From Allobaculum mucilyticum (GTDB taxonomy: Bacteria > Bacillota_I > Bacilli_A > Erysipelotrichales > Erysipelotrichaceae), in NCBI RefSeq assembly GCF_022701195.1, contig NZ_CP078089.1:1054001-1118000 (forward strand): a stretch of DNA of 64,000 nt, written 5' to 3'. The notes beneath the pieces are model-generated. The model saw only the letters and a program-made list of their open reading frames with translations, ran no database searches and was not told where the DNA came from. Both the position numbers and the translations under genes were made by a program. Shown here piece after piece: positions 7,984-17,313 of this stretch; the first letter of the stretch is position 1, and every line of letters begins with the position of its first letter.

Positions 7984-10900
7984 ATGAACAGAAAACATAC
8001 AAATTACCGATCCTGTGCTTTTGGCTGCGCACTGTCTGTCATGCTGGCGCTGCCGACTCCTTCATCTGCCATGCAGCCAGACAGTGTTCAGCCAGTCCAG
8101 GATTCAGATACTGATACATCACTCACATTTCCCGTTCCACAGAACAGCCCGCTGACCCGTGCCACTGCACAGGAAGATGATACGGGCCTGATCTTTGGGA
8201 CCCTTGGCACTGCCGTATGGCGCATTGAGAACGATACGCTGTCGATTTATGGCGGCGAATTCTACGGAATCGGATGGCAGGCCGATCAGTGGCCCTGGCA
8301 TCCTTACCGGGATCAGATCAAAAGCATCCGCTGTACGTCCTCCTTCAAAGCATACGGAGACTTTTCCTGGGCCTTCTGTGCTGACACCAGTCAGTCTGAC
8401 AAGCAGACCTTATATGCGGGCACTTTGAAAAGTGCTGACTTTTCCGGCTGGGATGTTTCCAAAGTCACGAACATGCATGCCATGTTTGCCGGGAATGCAG
8501 AGCTGCAGACACTTGAAATCAGCGGATGGAACACCTTGAACACAACCGACATGTCAGACATGTTCAAAGACTGCTATAAGCTTTCCGAAGTAGATTTTTC
8601 GAAATGGAATACGCAGAAGGTCACAAATTTTTCTGGTATGTTTGAAAACTGCGCCAGATTTGATGGCAAAAGCACCCAGAACTGGCCGATGTGGAGTGCA
8701 CGAAATACCTCGCACATGTTTGCCGGATGTCTTGGTCTAAAAAGCCTGGATCTCAATGCCTGGGATACCCGGTCTCTGACGGACGCTTCTTACATGTTTT
8801 ATGGATGCGGATTCCTGGAGTCTCTTTCTCTGAATCGCTGGAATGTCACGAGACTGACTTCCATCAACTACATGTTTAACGGCTGTTCCCAGCTTGCCTC
8901 TCTGGATCTTTCTGCCTGGAAGACGCCTTCACTCGTCTCGGCTCATGATCTTTTCAACGGCTGCAGGCTTATGAGCTCTGTTTTCCTGCGCGATCTGGAT
9001 ATCAGCCATGTCGACAACCTGTCGTTCTTTTTCAAAGACTGTCAGTCTTTACAGACAATCGATCTGTCCGGCTGGAACGTTGCCAATCCAAAGAGCCTGC
9101 GCTCAATGTTCCAGGGATGCAGTTCATTGCAGAGTCTTGATCTTTCTGGCTGGACAACCAGCACGGTCGACGACTTTGCCCGTATCTTTTCGGGATGCAC
9201 CGCACTTGAATCCCTGTCGCTTGCCGGCTGGTCCATTTCCGGTACAGACAATGCGAACGATATGCTCAAGGCTTTCGAAAACTGCACAAATCTGAAACTC
9301 GTCGCCTGCTCTTCACCGCTTATGCCGTTTCTGCGTCTGCTGCCTTCAGCCTCTTCATCCATCTGGTATCAGAACGAAAACGGCCCTGCTCCAATCAGCG
9401 AACTGCCCGTTGCTTCAAAGACCTGGCTGCTGATCCGGGAAAGCTGCGATCTGAGCAAATCCGGAAAAATCTCCGGGATTGCCCACAGCTATATCGAAGA
9501 AGACGGCCTGACGGTTCACCCTGTTCCGAAAGTCAGCGTTCTGGGTGTCGAACTGAATTCTTCTTTGCATTACCAGAACAGCTGGCGCGATGCCGGTGAG
9601 CAGAGCTCAGTGACAGCTTCTGGCAAAGCTCCCTTTACCGGCTCACTGACTGCGCACTATGCCAAAGTGAAACAGAACGCATATACTTCTGATCTTTCCT
9701 TAGCCGTCCTGGAATACGCGCCGGCTGTTGTCGACTGGACTGGCGAGGCTATCGAGCTGAATCCGACTGTCCGCCTGGGCGATCAGACGCTCAGCAAGGG
9801 CACTGACTACAAAATCACGTATGAAAACAACACGGAGCCGGGCTATGCCACGATGATTCTGACGGGAGTAGGCAGATACAGCGGAACCCTGAGACACTCC
9901 TTTACCATTCAGAAAAGCAGTTCCGATCCGATGAGTCTGAGCAAAGCGACAATTAAACTTGCTGCGACCCAGTACGAATGGGAAGAAGGACAGACCATTC
10001 ATCCTGAAGCGGAAGTCTGTGTCGGTGACGATGTGCTCCAGGAAGGAAAAGATTATACGGTTTCCTATGTGAACTGCTCTGCGCCCGGCAAGGGAACAGT
10101 GACCTTCTTTGGCCGCGGAGTGTACACCGGTTCAAACTCTGTCTCGTTTGAAATTGTCTGCAAAGCCATCACGCCTTCTCCGATCAGCCTTTGTACTCTC
10201 GAAGACATCGAAGATCAGATCTGGACAGGCGAAGCACTTGAACCGGATCCCGTTCTCAAAGGACCGGATGGAACACTGCTGAAAAAGAACAGAGACTATA
10301 CCGTTGCCTATGAAAACAGCACCGAACCTGGCGCAGCAACAATGACCATCACCGGTTTAACCCGCTGGGAAGGCACACTTACCGGTTTCTTTACCATCCT
10401 TCCCGCACCAATCGATACAGCCGAGTTCACGACGCTTAAAGAGAGCTATCCATGGACCGGAAAGGCCGTCTGTCCAAATATCACAGTCATGATCGGTTCA
10501 AAAACACTGGTTGAAAATACGGACTATACGCTTTCGTACCGGGATAACGTTGATCCGGGCGTTGCTTCTGTTGTCATCAGCGGAACCGGTCACTATACCG
10601 GAACGCTCTCACGCGGCTACCGGATCATCAAAGACGATTCCAGTTCTTCTGAAAGCAGCAGCTCAGAAAGCAAAGACGATTCGCAAAGTTCCAGCCAGAA
10701 TCCAGATCAGCCAGAAACCCGCTCTTTATCTGAAGTCGTCGTCACCAACATCAATCCGTCCTACATCTGGACCGGCCATCCCATTACCCCGACACCGATT
10801 CTGCGCGATCAGGGTACACTGCTCATCAAAGACCGGGACTATGCGGTAACGTATGCCAGTAACGTCAATCCAGGTCTTGCCAGCCTCTATATCCGCGGTC

Positions 10901-11628
10901 TTGGAAACTACAGCGGAAGCCGTCATTTCACCTTTACGATTCAGAAAGAGACTCCGCCGATTGTCATCAGCGCTGCTGCATCAAAGATCGACGGACTGGA
11001 CGCCTCCTATCCATGGACCGGCCAGCCGGTCTGCCCGAAGGTCACCGTTACGGTAGAGGACAAAGTCCTGAAACTCGATGAAGACTACACGCTGACATAC
11101 GAGCACAACACTGAACCGGGTCTTGCCAGCATTGGCATTCAGGGCAAAGGTGCCTATACAGGAAGCGTCTGGAAAACCTTCCGCATTGAAAAGCAGGATA
11201 CAGATCCGGAAGATGCAAAGCGCATCGAAATGTTCCGTCTGTACAATCCGAATTCCGGTGAACACTTCTATACAAAAGACAGCCGGGAAAAAAGCTATCT
11301 GGTCGGCATCGGATGGAAAAATGAGGGCACAGGATGGATTGCCCCGTCAAAGTCGGATGCACCGGTCTATCGTCTTTACAATCCAAACGCAGGCGATCAT
11401 CACTACACGCTCGATGTTCATGAGCGCAGTACGCTGATCACGCTTGGCTGGAAGGATGAAGGTACGGGCTGGTACAGCGCCGACGCGGATGGCGTACCGC
11501 TGTATCGTCAGTACAACCCGAACGCAAAAAGCGGTGCACACAACTATACGACCGACAAAAGGGAGAACGACTACCTGGCTTCTGTTGGATGGAAAGCTGA
11601 AGGAATCGGCTGGTACGGTCTGAAGTAG
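7984..11628 (+). CDS. Secreted BspA-like (DUF285) protein with six Ig-like repeats and three DUF5648 repeats
   Basis: 1214 aa from ATG 7984, which has an AAAGGA site 8 bases upstream; the frame extends further up but without signals. Signal peptide about 1-29 (ending PTPSSA). Residues about 140-460 are tandem BspA/DUF285 leucine-rich-like repeats with the recurring pattern L-S-W-x-T/V-x-x-x-x-x-M-x-x-MF-x-x-C. Then come six repeats of about 80 aa, each with a WTG-x-x-x-x-P core, a K/E-x-x-DY-x-x-x-Y segment and a G-x-Y/W-x-G-x end (bacterial Ig-like). A Ser-rich linker separates repeats four and five. The C-terminus has three copies of a YNPN-x-x-HxYT...LGWKxEGxGWY motif (DUF5648-like). It is predicted to be an adhesin or glycan-binding surface protein. 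I see no LPXTG motif, so the mode of attachment is unknown. Confidence 0.85.
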   Translation: MNRKHTNYRSCAFGCALSVMLALPTPSSAMQPDSVQPVQDSDTDTSLTFPVPQNSPLTRATAQEDDTGLIFGTLGTAVWRIENDTLSIYGGEFYGIGWQADQWPWHPYRDQIKSIRCTSSFKAYGDFSWAFCADTSQSDKQTLYAGTLKSADFSGWDVSKVTNMHAMFAGNAELQTLEISGWNTLNTTDMSDMFKDCYKLSEVDFSKWNTQKVTNFSGMFENCARFDGKSTQNWPMWSARNTSHMFAGCLGLKSLDLNAWDTRSLTDASYMFYGCGFLESLSLNRWNVTRLTSINYMFNGCSQLASLDLSAWKTPSLVSAHDLFNGCRLMSSVFLRDLDISHVDNLSFFFKDCQSLQTIDLSGWNVANPKSLRSMFQGCSSLQSLDLSGWTTSTVDDFARIFSGCTALESLSLAGWSISGTDNANDMLKAFENCTNLKLVACSSPLMPFLRLLPSASSSIWYQNENGPAPISELPVASKTWLLIRESCDLSKSGKISGIAHSYIEEDGLTVHPVPKVSVLGVELNSSLHYQNSWRDAGEQSSVTASGKAPFTGSLTAHYAKVKQNAYTSDLSLAVLEYAPAVVDWTGEAIELNPTVRLGDQTLSKGTDYKITYENNTEPGYATMILTGVGRYSGTLRHSFTIQKSSSDPMSLSKATIKLAATQYEWEEGQTIHPEAEVCVGDDVLQEGKDYTVSYVNCSAPGKGTVTFFGRGVYTGSNSVSFEIVCKAITPSPISLCTLEDIEDQIWTGEALEPDPVLKGPDGTLLKKNRDYTVAYENSTEPGAATMTITGLTRWEGTLTGFFTILPAPIDTAEFTTLKESYPWTGKAVCPNITVMIGSKTLVENTDYTLSYRDNVDPGVASVVISGTGHYTGTLSRGYRIIKDDSSSSESSSSESKDDSQSSSQNPDQPETRSLSEVVVTNINPSYIWTGHPITPTPILRDQGTLLIKDRDYAVTYASNVNPGLASLYIRGLGNYSGSRHFTFTIQKETPPIVISAAASKIDGLDASYPWTGQPVCPKVTVTVEDKVLKLDEDYTLTYEHNTEPGLASIGIQGKGAYTGSVWKTFRIEKQDTDPEDAKRIEMFRLYNPNSGEHFYTKDSREKSYLVGIGWKNEGTGWIAPSKSDAPVYRLYNPNAGDHHYTLDVHERSTLITLGWKDEGTGWYSADADGVPLYRQYNPNAKSGAHNYTTDKRENDYLASVGWKAEGIGWYGLK

Positions 11629-11666
11629 ACCCGCTTCCCTTTCCGGTATTTTCACTTAAGACATGC

Positions 11667-11723
11667 AAAAAGCTCAGCATTCTTCTGCCCTCTGACTTTG
11701 AGGACAGGGCGTGCTGAGCTTTT
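11667..11723. terminator. Bidirectional terminator shared by the BspA-like gene and proC
   Basis: Long stem AAAAGCTCAGCA / TGCTGAGCTTTT with an inner CTGCCCTC/GAGGACAGG-type pairing. T-rich arms on both strands suit termination from either side of these convergent genes. Confidence 0.8.
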
Positions 11724-11751
11724 CGTTTTGAATAACAGCGAAATGTCTTCG

Positions 11752-12534
11752 CTATTTCTTTTCCTGAATAGCTTCGATGGCTTCAATGACTGCTTTGCGG
11801 AAACCGTCTTTTTCAAGCGTGACAATGCCGCGGATCGTTGTTCCGCCCGGCGAGCAGATTTCGTTTTTGAAGACTGCCGGTTCGACTCCATCCTGCAGAA
11901 GCATGGCACCGGCTCCATAGACCGCACCAGCTGCAAGCTTGGCAGCAGAAGCGCGGGGCAGACCGTATTTCACGCCGGCATCCGCAAGAGCTTCCGCAAA
12001 CAGACCAAGGAATGCAGGACCGCATCCGGAAATCGTTCCGGCAATGCCAAACAGGCTGTCCGGAACAGAAACGATTGAAGAAATCGGCGAGAACAGCTCT
12101 TCAAGAAGCTTTTCATCCGCCGCACTCATCGTATTGGGCGTTTCGACAACAAGCGTTCCGGCATGAACAGCCATAGCGGTGTTTGGCATGATGGAAACAT
12201 GCGCTACATCTTCTAATGCTCCATCAAGAATCTGATGGGTAATGCCTGCGGCAAGGCAGATCACAAAGCGGCCTTCCAGAGCGTCCCGGCATTCTTCAAG
12301 AACGGAAGAAACCTGAGCGGGCTTGCAGGCCAGAATTACGGTTTCGCTCTTTGAGCAGAGTTCTGCGGCACTTGCGCAGGGTACAACATCAAATTTTTCA
12401 CAGTTCGCTTTCAGCTTGTCCTGATGCGGTGCATAGGCGAAAACCTGCAGATCCGCATGGAGAGATGAACTGTTCCAGCCCGCGACAATCGCCTGGGCCA
12501 TTTTTCCAAATCCGATAAAACCGACACTGATCAT
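11752..12534 (-). CDS. proC: Pyrroline-5-carboxylate reductase
   Basis: 260 aa, normal for ProC. The N-terminal Rossmann motif VGFIGFGKMAQAIVAGW binds NAD(P)H. The C-terminal half carries the family signature region around GSGPAF-like SGCGPAFLGLFAEALADAG and the conserved SPGGTTI (here CSPGGTTIRG). It catalyses the last step of proline synthesis in the cytosol. Its ATG overlaps the stop of the upstream hydrolase gene by 4 bases (ATGA at 12531-12534), so the two are co-translated. No proA or proB is present in the window. Confidence 0.95.
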   Translation of the reverse strand: MISVGFIGFGKMAQAIVAGWNSSSLHADLQVFAYAPHQDKLKANCEKFDVVPCASAAELCSKSETVILACKPAQVSSVLEECRDALEGRFVICLAAGITHQILDGALEDVAHVSIMPNTAMAVHAGTLVVETPNTMSAADEKLLEELFSPISSIVSVPDSLFGIAGTISGCGPAFLGLFAEALADAGVKYGLPRASAAKLAAGAVYGAGAMLLQDGVEPAVFKNEICSPGGTTIRGIVTLEKDGFRKAVIEAIEAIQEKK

Positions 12535-13448
12535 ACTGTATGCTCCTGTATAAAATTGTAGAAATCTTCGTAAACATGCGTGCGCTGCACTTCATTGAGA
12601 ATCTCATGACGCATATGCGGATAGAGCTTCTTTGCGACGTAGGCATAGCCTTTCTGTTTCAGACTGTCTGCCTGCTTTGCAAATTCGTCAGGCGATCCGA
12701 TGACCGGGTCTTCCTCGCCAGCCGCAAACAGAATCGGAAGGCGGGGATTTTTTATCTGCCAGCCTTCATCAGAATACACGTCTTCAATGAGCAGCAGAAG
12801 GTTGCGGTAGCCGTTGAGCGTAAAAGGATTGCCGCACAGCGGATCGCTGTTGAATTCATCGACGATTTTCTCGTCGGTACTCAGCCAGCGGTTTTTCTGC
12901 GTGCCTTCAATATTTTTATCAAAAGAACCTTCAATCATTTTCGCGATCGAGGGCGAAATGCAGCGGTCTCCGCGAATGCGGATCAGCAGATCCACCAGGC
13001 GCCGACCCGGTTTTGCGGCCGGATTTTCCCAGACTGGTCCGGAAAGAATCAGACCGGCAAGTCCCGTATCCCGGGTTTTGATATATTTTCTGGCCACAAG
13101 CGTTCCCATCGAATGCGCAATCATAAAAAACGGCAGATGCGGATATTCCAGACGCAGGTGTGCGGCCACCGCATCCAGATCATCAACGATCATTTCCGCA
13201 TTTCCATCATAAAAATAGCCAAGATCTTCCGGCTGGTGAACCGATTTTCCATGGCCGCGATGATCAGCGGCCACGCAAGCATAGCCCCTCTGGGAAAGAA
13301 ACTGCATGAACCGCAGGTAACGTTCCTTGTGTTCCTGCATGCCATGAACAATCTGAATGACGCCTTTCACCTCGCCATCCGGAATCACTTCCAGAACATC
13401 AAGGGGCAGCTGATCCGAAGGAGATCGAACCGTTCTGTACCGTTCCAT
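12531..13448 (-). CDS. Alpha/beta hydrolase, monoacylglycerol lipase/lysophospholipase type
   Basis: 305 aa of the serine-hydrolase 'Hydrolase_4' type. Visible features: oxyanion/HG motif IVHGMQEHKERY (about 34-45), AADHRGHGKS (about 59-68) and the nucleophile elbow AHSMGTL (about 110-116, Ser in H-S-M-G). A late Asp (FAAGEEDPVIG) and His (YPHMRHE) complete the triad. No signal peptide, so it is cytosolic. Likely substrates are monoacylglycerols or lysophospholipids, but specificity cannot be read from sequence. First gene of an operon with proC; a GAAAGGA site and an extended -10 promoter (13503-13511) precede it. Confidence 0.85.
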   Translation of the reverse strand: MERYRTVRSPSDQLPLDVLEVIPDGEVKGVIQIVHGMQEHKERYLRFMQFLSQRGYACVAADHRGHGKSVHQPEDLGYFYDGNAEMIVDDLDAVAAHLRLEYPHLPFFMIAHSMGTLVARKYIKTRDTGLAGLILSGPVWENPAAKPGRRLVDLLIRIRGDRCISPSIAKMIEGSFDKNIEGTQKNRWLSTDEKIVDEFNSDPLCGNPFTLNGYRNLLLLIEDVYSDEGWQIKNPRLPILFAAGEEDPVIGSPDEFAKQADSLKQKGYAYVAKKLYPHMRHEILNEVQRTHVYEDFYNFIQEHTV

Positions 13449-13502
13449 ACCCGTAGCTTCACATCCTTTCAGACCGGATTTTTATCAGGTCTTCTTCGTT
13501 TC

Positions 13503-13511
13503 ATTGTACCA
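13503..13511 (-). promoter_or_regulatory. Extended -10 promoter of the hydrolase-proC operon
   Basis: On the minus strand TGGTACAAT fits the extended -10 form TGnTATAAT with one change, about 55 bases before the hydrolase start. No good -35 is present, as expected for extended -10 promoters. Confidence 0.55.
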
Positions 13512-13787
13512 TTGCCTAATCCCGCCGTGAGATTACGCCCGGACTCTCAGCGACAGTCACTGCCGGTCAGATTTTGCAGAATGCAGGGTCGGATCGTTAT
13601 ACGTACAATAGAATCTGTCTCTTTCAGCGTATAAATGTACTGTCTTTTGCATTAGAGACAAACTGCCCATTTTATTGCCGCACTGTTCGGCTATAGTCTT
13701 CTTTATCCTCTCTGCTTCTCTTTGCATTGAGAAGCAATCTGTATGAATCATGAACTGTCATCCGACAGGAAAGGACGACAACAGCAT

Positions 13788-14231
13788 ATGAGCGAACACA
13801 GCCCTTATTCGATGCCGATTCTCAGCCTGAACCGTCTGAGAAAAAGCTATTTTCAGGCGTTTGGCAATCTGATGCATCACTACTCTCTGACCCAGACCGA
13901 ACTGCGCATTCTTCTGTTTCTTGAAGCCATGCCCGAACAGAACCGTGCCGCCGACATTTCCAGTGAACTTGGCATTTCCAAATCCAATGTTTCTTCCGCC
14001 CTGCATGCCCTTGAAGAACGGGGCATGATCACCCGGCAGATCGATCCGAAAAGCCGCCGCAATCTTCGCCTCTCCTTTACAGAGAAAGGCAAAGAAGCCG
14101 CCGTGCAGGCCGCAAAAGTCCAGACCCGGATCTTTGAAAAAGCACTCCGGGATGTCGACTTTGGCCGGGTTGACCAGACAATTGCCAAAATTGCTTCCAA
14201 CCTGGAAACAAATGATCTTGGCAGCGAATAG
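13788..14231 (+). CDS. MarR-family transcriptional regulator
   Basis: About 147 aa. A winged helix is evident: LTQTELRILLFLEAMPEQN, then ADISSELGISKSNVSSALHALEERGMI (recognition region) and a wing at RQIDPKSRRNLRLSFTEKG. MarR proteins are dimeric repressors that respond to small phenolic or lipid-like ligands. I chose ATG 13788 because AGGAAAGGA lies 12 bases upstream; an in-frame ATG at 13743 adds 15 residues but has a weaker site. It diverges from the hydrolase-proC operon, which it may control; this is inference from position. A terminator follows at 14337-14371. Confidence 0.85.
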   Translation: MSEHSPYSMPILSLNRLRKSYFQAFGNLMHHYSLTQTELRILLFLEAMPEQNRAADISSELGISKSNVSSALHALEERGMITRQIDPKSRRNLRLSFTEKGKEAAVQAAKVQTRIFEKALRDVDFGRVDQTIAKIASNLETNDLGSE

Positions 14232-14336
14232 CAAGCAGACCAGGACAATCCCGAAGTCTGATTTTTACTGTTTCTGCATGAATTCTTCCGGCTGGATGAA
14301 CAGCCGGACAGCGCACACAATTCACAGAATTTTCTT

Positions 14337-14371
14337 AATGCAGCAGGTGAAATCATCTGCTGCATTTTTTT
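14337..14371 (+). terminator. Intrinsic terminator after the MarR gene
   Basis: AATGCAGCAG / CTGCTGCATT stem with a 10-base loop, followed by seven T residues. Confidence 0.85.
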
Positions 14372-14529
14372 CTGTTTTGTCAGCATCCGGCCATTCATTT
14401 TCCCCATTCATAGATTCAGATAATCAATAAGGTAAATCAGCATTTTATGAATTCCGCTTTCTCTTTTTCATGCGCTTTTGTCATTTAACCGTAAAATGTG
14501 CATTTTTTGAGCAGAACGTCAATCAGATA

Positions 14530-14543
14530 TGGAAGCGATTTCA
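14530..14543. promoter_or_regulatory. cre site (CcpA) upstream of the second BspA-like gene
   Basis: TGGAAGCGATTTCA matches the CcpA consensus TGNAARCGNWWWCA at every position. It lies 127 bp before the start of the BspA-like gene at 14670 and suggests carbon catabolite control of that surface protein. The intervening sequence up to the start holds no gene. Confidence 0.55.
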
Positions 14544-14669
14544 GCCGTGTTTAAACTGTAACTATGACTATACAGAACAGGATCTGGCTTTTGCGCAATT
14601 CGGGCATTGCGCACTCAGGATGCCGGCGCTGTTCTGATTTCCAGCACGCTTCACGCTGAAAGGAACTGT

Positions 14670-17102
14670 ATGAGAAAAAAGAAGACAATGAACCGGCTGC
14701 TCTCGCTTGCACTGTGTCTGAGTGCTCCGGTTTCCTCCATGCTGCTTTGCACGGAACCGCTCCTTGCGCAGGAAACCGCTCCTGCTGAAGTTGAACTCCC
14801 TGATGTATCCGATAAAAAGCCAAACGGTCAGTGGGGAACCGCAAACTACTATCTTCTTGAAGACGGTACCCTGTATTTTGGACCAGGCAAAACCACCGCA
14901 ACACCGAAAAAATTCTATCTGGCCAGCTCTGTTACACGGATTGTGAGTCATCCGGATTTTGATACATCCGCTCTGACTTCGATGTATGAGATGTTTAACA
15001 ACTATGAAAAACTCGAAGACATCTCCGGTCTTGCCACATGGGATATTTCCAACGTAACAACCATGTATGGCGCATTCAGCAACTCAAAAATCAGGAATGT
15101 CGATGCGCTGAGCAGCTGGTACTCTGAAAAGCTGTGGGGCATCAACTCCATGTTCTACAACTGTACAGAGCTGACGGATATCAGCGGTCTGGCTAAGTTA
15201 GGACAGGGCGGACTGCTGCGCGATATGAACGGCACGTTCAACGGCTGTTCTTCTTTAACTTCGCTGGATGGACTGCAGAACTGGACTGGCCATCTGGATT
15301 CTCTGGATTCGATGTCATCCACTTTTGACGGATGCACATCGCTGAAAGATGTATCAGCTCTTGCCGAATGGAAAACACCGAATCTGACCAATCTCTGTCA
15401 GACCTTCAACAGCTGTCCGATCTCAGACCTGAGTGCTTTTACGGACTGGGATGTATCCAAAGTTTCCGGCTTTTCCGGCACATTCACAAACAATGAAATG
15501 CTGATCAGTCTGCACGGACTGGAAAACTGGAACACGCAGTCTGCAACGGGCTATTCACAGATGTTTGAAAACTGTACAAAACTGGTTGATGTGAACGCCA
15601 TGAAAAACTGGACAACCACAAAATGGTTCACCGCCGACAATATTCTCAATAACACGGCAGTTTCCCGTCTCGATCTTTCCGGCTGGAACACTGCGCAGAT
15701 GTTTTTCAGCGACCAGTCATCCAGCCTGTTTTCTAAACCGCTGACTTCGATCAAGCTCTCTTCTTCCTATATGGCGATGATCCGTCCCAATAAGCAGGCA
15801 CTGATCAGATCAAAAGACAGCGACAGCTATGGCGACTCATGGGTCAGCGCAAAGCTTCACGGTCCTTATACTTCGGCCGAGCTGACCGATGGTACGGTAA
15901 CCTGGGATGAAGAAATGGACGGCTGGTGGGGCCGGGCCAAACCGGCTGTTCTTCAGGATGATGAACACGGGATGAAAGCTGACATTTACCTGCCTGCCGG
16001 CGTTGAAACTGCACTTCCGCTGAATGTAGAAGGCTTTGACGGCTCCCCCTTCCACAGCAAGCTCATCGGCTGGAAAAAAGACGGAAGCGACGAGATGATT
16101 ACCTCCTATTCGGCCGCACTGGATGAAGAAAACATCGTTCTTCACCCGGTCTGGGAAATTGAAGATGCCACAACTGTCTGGTCGTTTGATGCCAATGGCG
16201 GTACAGGTTCGATAGACGACATTTCTATCAACAGCAAAGAGACTGAAACAAAAACTATTCCGGACTGTGCATTTACCCGGGAAGACTACCGGTTTACCGG
16301 CTGGAATACTGCAGCGGACGGTTCCGGTGAAACCATGCAGGCGGGCGATGCTCTGCAGGTCGACTTTGACCAGGAGGCACGGACTCTCTATGCACAATGG
16401 GAAAAGATTCCTTCCCATACCGTTACGTTTGATTCTAACGGCGGTACAGGTTCTATGGAAGCGCTGAACTGGAAAGGCGAAGAGGCGAAGACTCTGACGA
16501 AAAACGTCTTTATCCGTACAGATTATGAATTCACCGGCTGGAATACCGCTGCAGACGGTTCCGGCACAGCCTATGCAGATGAAGCTGTAATTGAGGGCAG
16601 CGATTCAGATCAGACCATCACTCTGTATGCACAGTGGAAGAAAATTCCTTCCCATACCGTTACCTTCAATGCCAACGGCGGTACAGGTTCCATGGAAACG
16701 CTCAGCTGGAAAGGCGAAGCATCCAATTCCCTTCCTGAAAATGCGTTCAGCCGCAAATGGTACATCTTTACCGGCTGGAACACTGCTGCAGATGGTTCTG
16801 GTACAGCGTATGCCAATCTTGCGGAAGTTCCAGGCGGAAACGAGGACAGCTCACTTACTCTTTATGCACAATGGGAGCTTCACCTCAATTACGATCTGCT
16901 CAATACGGCGATTGCTAAAGGCAAATCTCTCAAAGGCAAGACCTTCAGCGGTACTGGAAACGAAGATCTGCAGAGCGCTCTTTCAACAGCAGCAGCTGTA
17001 CGTGAAAGTGCCCTTTCGCAGGATGCGGTTGATGATGCAGCTCTTGCGCTGAATCAGGCACTGCTGAATCTGCGGCTGACTGTCGATAATCCTCTTCCAT
17101 AG
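14670..17102 (+). CDS. Secreted BspA-like (DUF285) protein with InlB-type B-repeats
   Basis: 810 aa from ATG 14670 (AAAGGA 7 bases upstream). Signal peptide about 1-32 (basic MRKKK start, hydrophobic core, ending LLAQ). Residues about 90-360 carry DUF285/BspA leucine-rich-like repeats (W-x-x-x-x-x-x-x-x-MF-x-N/C pattern). Three Listeria-Bacteroides (Flg_new, InlB B) repeats follow, each running from about V-x-F-x-x-NGGTGS to TGWNTAADGSG and ending LYAQW. The last 65 residues are a helical FIVAR-like module (A-x-x-K-x-LKGKTF...AL-x-x-A). Predicted surface adhesin or glycan binder; no sortase signal seen. Related in design to the protein at 7984-11628 but with different C-terminal modules. Confidence 0.85.
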   Translation: MRKKKTMNRLLSLALCLSAPVSSMLLCTEPLLAQETAPAEVELPDVSDKKPNGQWGTANYYLLEDGTLYFGPGKTTATPKKFYLASSVTRIVSHPDFDTSALTSMYEMFNNYEKLEDISGLATWDISNVTTMYGAFSNSKIRNVDALSSWYSEKLWGINSMFYNCTELTDISGLAKLGQGGLLRDMNGTFNGCSSLTSLDGLQNWTGHLDSLDSMSSTFDGCTSLKDVSALAEWKTPNLTNLCQTFNSCPISDLSAFTDWDVSKVSGFSGTFTNNEMLISLHGLENWNTQSATGYSQMFENCTKLVDVNAMKNWTTTKWFTADNILNNTAVSRLDLSGWNTAQMFFSDQSSSLFSKPLTSIKLSSSYMAMIRPNKQALIRSKDSDSYGDSWVSAKLHGPYTSAELTDGTVTWDEEMDGWWGRAKPAVLQDDEHGMKADIYLPAGVETALPLNVEGFDGSPFHSKLIGWKKDGSDEMITSYSAALDEENIVLHPVWEIEDATTVWSFDANGGTGSIDDISINSKETETKTIPDCAFTREDYRFTGWNTAADGSGETMQAGDALQVDFDQEARTLYAQWEKIPSHTVTFDSNGGTGSMEALNWKGEEAKTLTKNVFIRTDYEFTGWNTAADGSGTAYADEAVIEGSDSDQTITLYAQWKKIPSHTVTFNANGGTGSMETLSWKGEASNSLPENAFSRKWYIFTGWNTAADGSGTAYANLAEVPGGNEDSSLTLYAQWELHLNYDLLNTAIAKGKSLKGKTFSGTGNEDLQSALSTAAAVRESALSQDAVDDAALALNQALLNLRLTVDNPLP

Positions 17103-17164
17103 GACTTACTCTGATCATCTGGACGAGCGGTTTCGCGTATCCCTGTTCATTCCACAACGGATTG

Positions 17165-17200
17165 CAGGCTCCCAGTACTGGGAGCCTGTTCTCTTTTTCG
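17165..17200 (+). terminator. Intrinsic terminator of the second BspA-like gene
   Basis: Perfect 12-bp inverted repeat centred on AGTACT (CAGGCTCCCAGT / ACTGGGAGCCTG), followed by TTCTCTTTTT. Confidence 0.85.
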
Positions 17201-17252
17201 AAATCAGACCTTCAGACCGTTCTTCGTTTTCTATCCACAGATGCCTGCATAC

Positions 17253-17282
17253 AAAAACGGACGCCGAATTGTTCGGCGTCCG
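17253..17282 (-). terminator. Intrinsic terminator of the gene at 17314-17691
   Basis: On the minus strand CGGACGCCGAA / TTCGGCGTCCG forms an 11-bp stem followed by TTTTTG, 31 bases after the stop codon. Confidence 0.85.
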
Positions 17283-17313
17283 CGTCCTGGCTGGATAAAT
17301 TGTAATGTGCGCT

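Noticed and set aside
12540-13634. 364-codon plus-strand open frame opposite the hydrolase gene
   Set aside because: It is antisense to a clear alpha/beta hydrolase with a ribosome site and promoter; its protein has no recognisable domain and a composition typical of a shadow frame.
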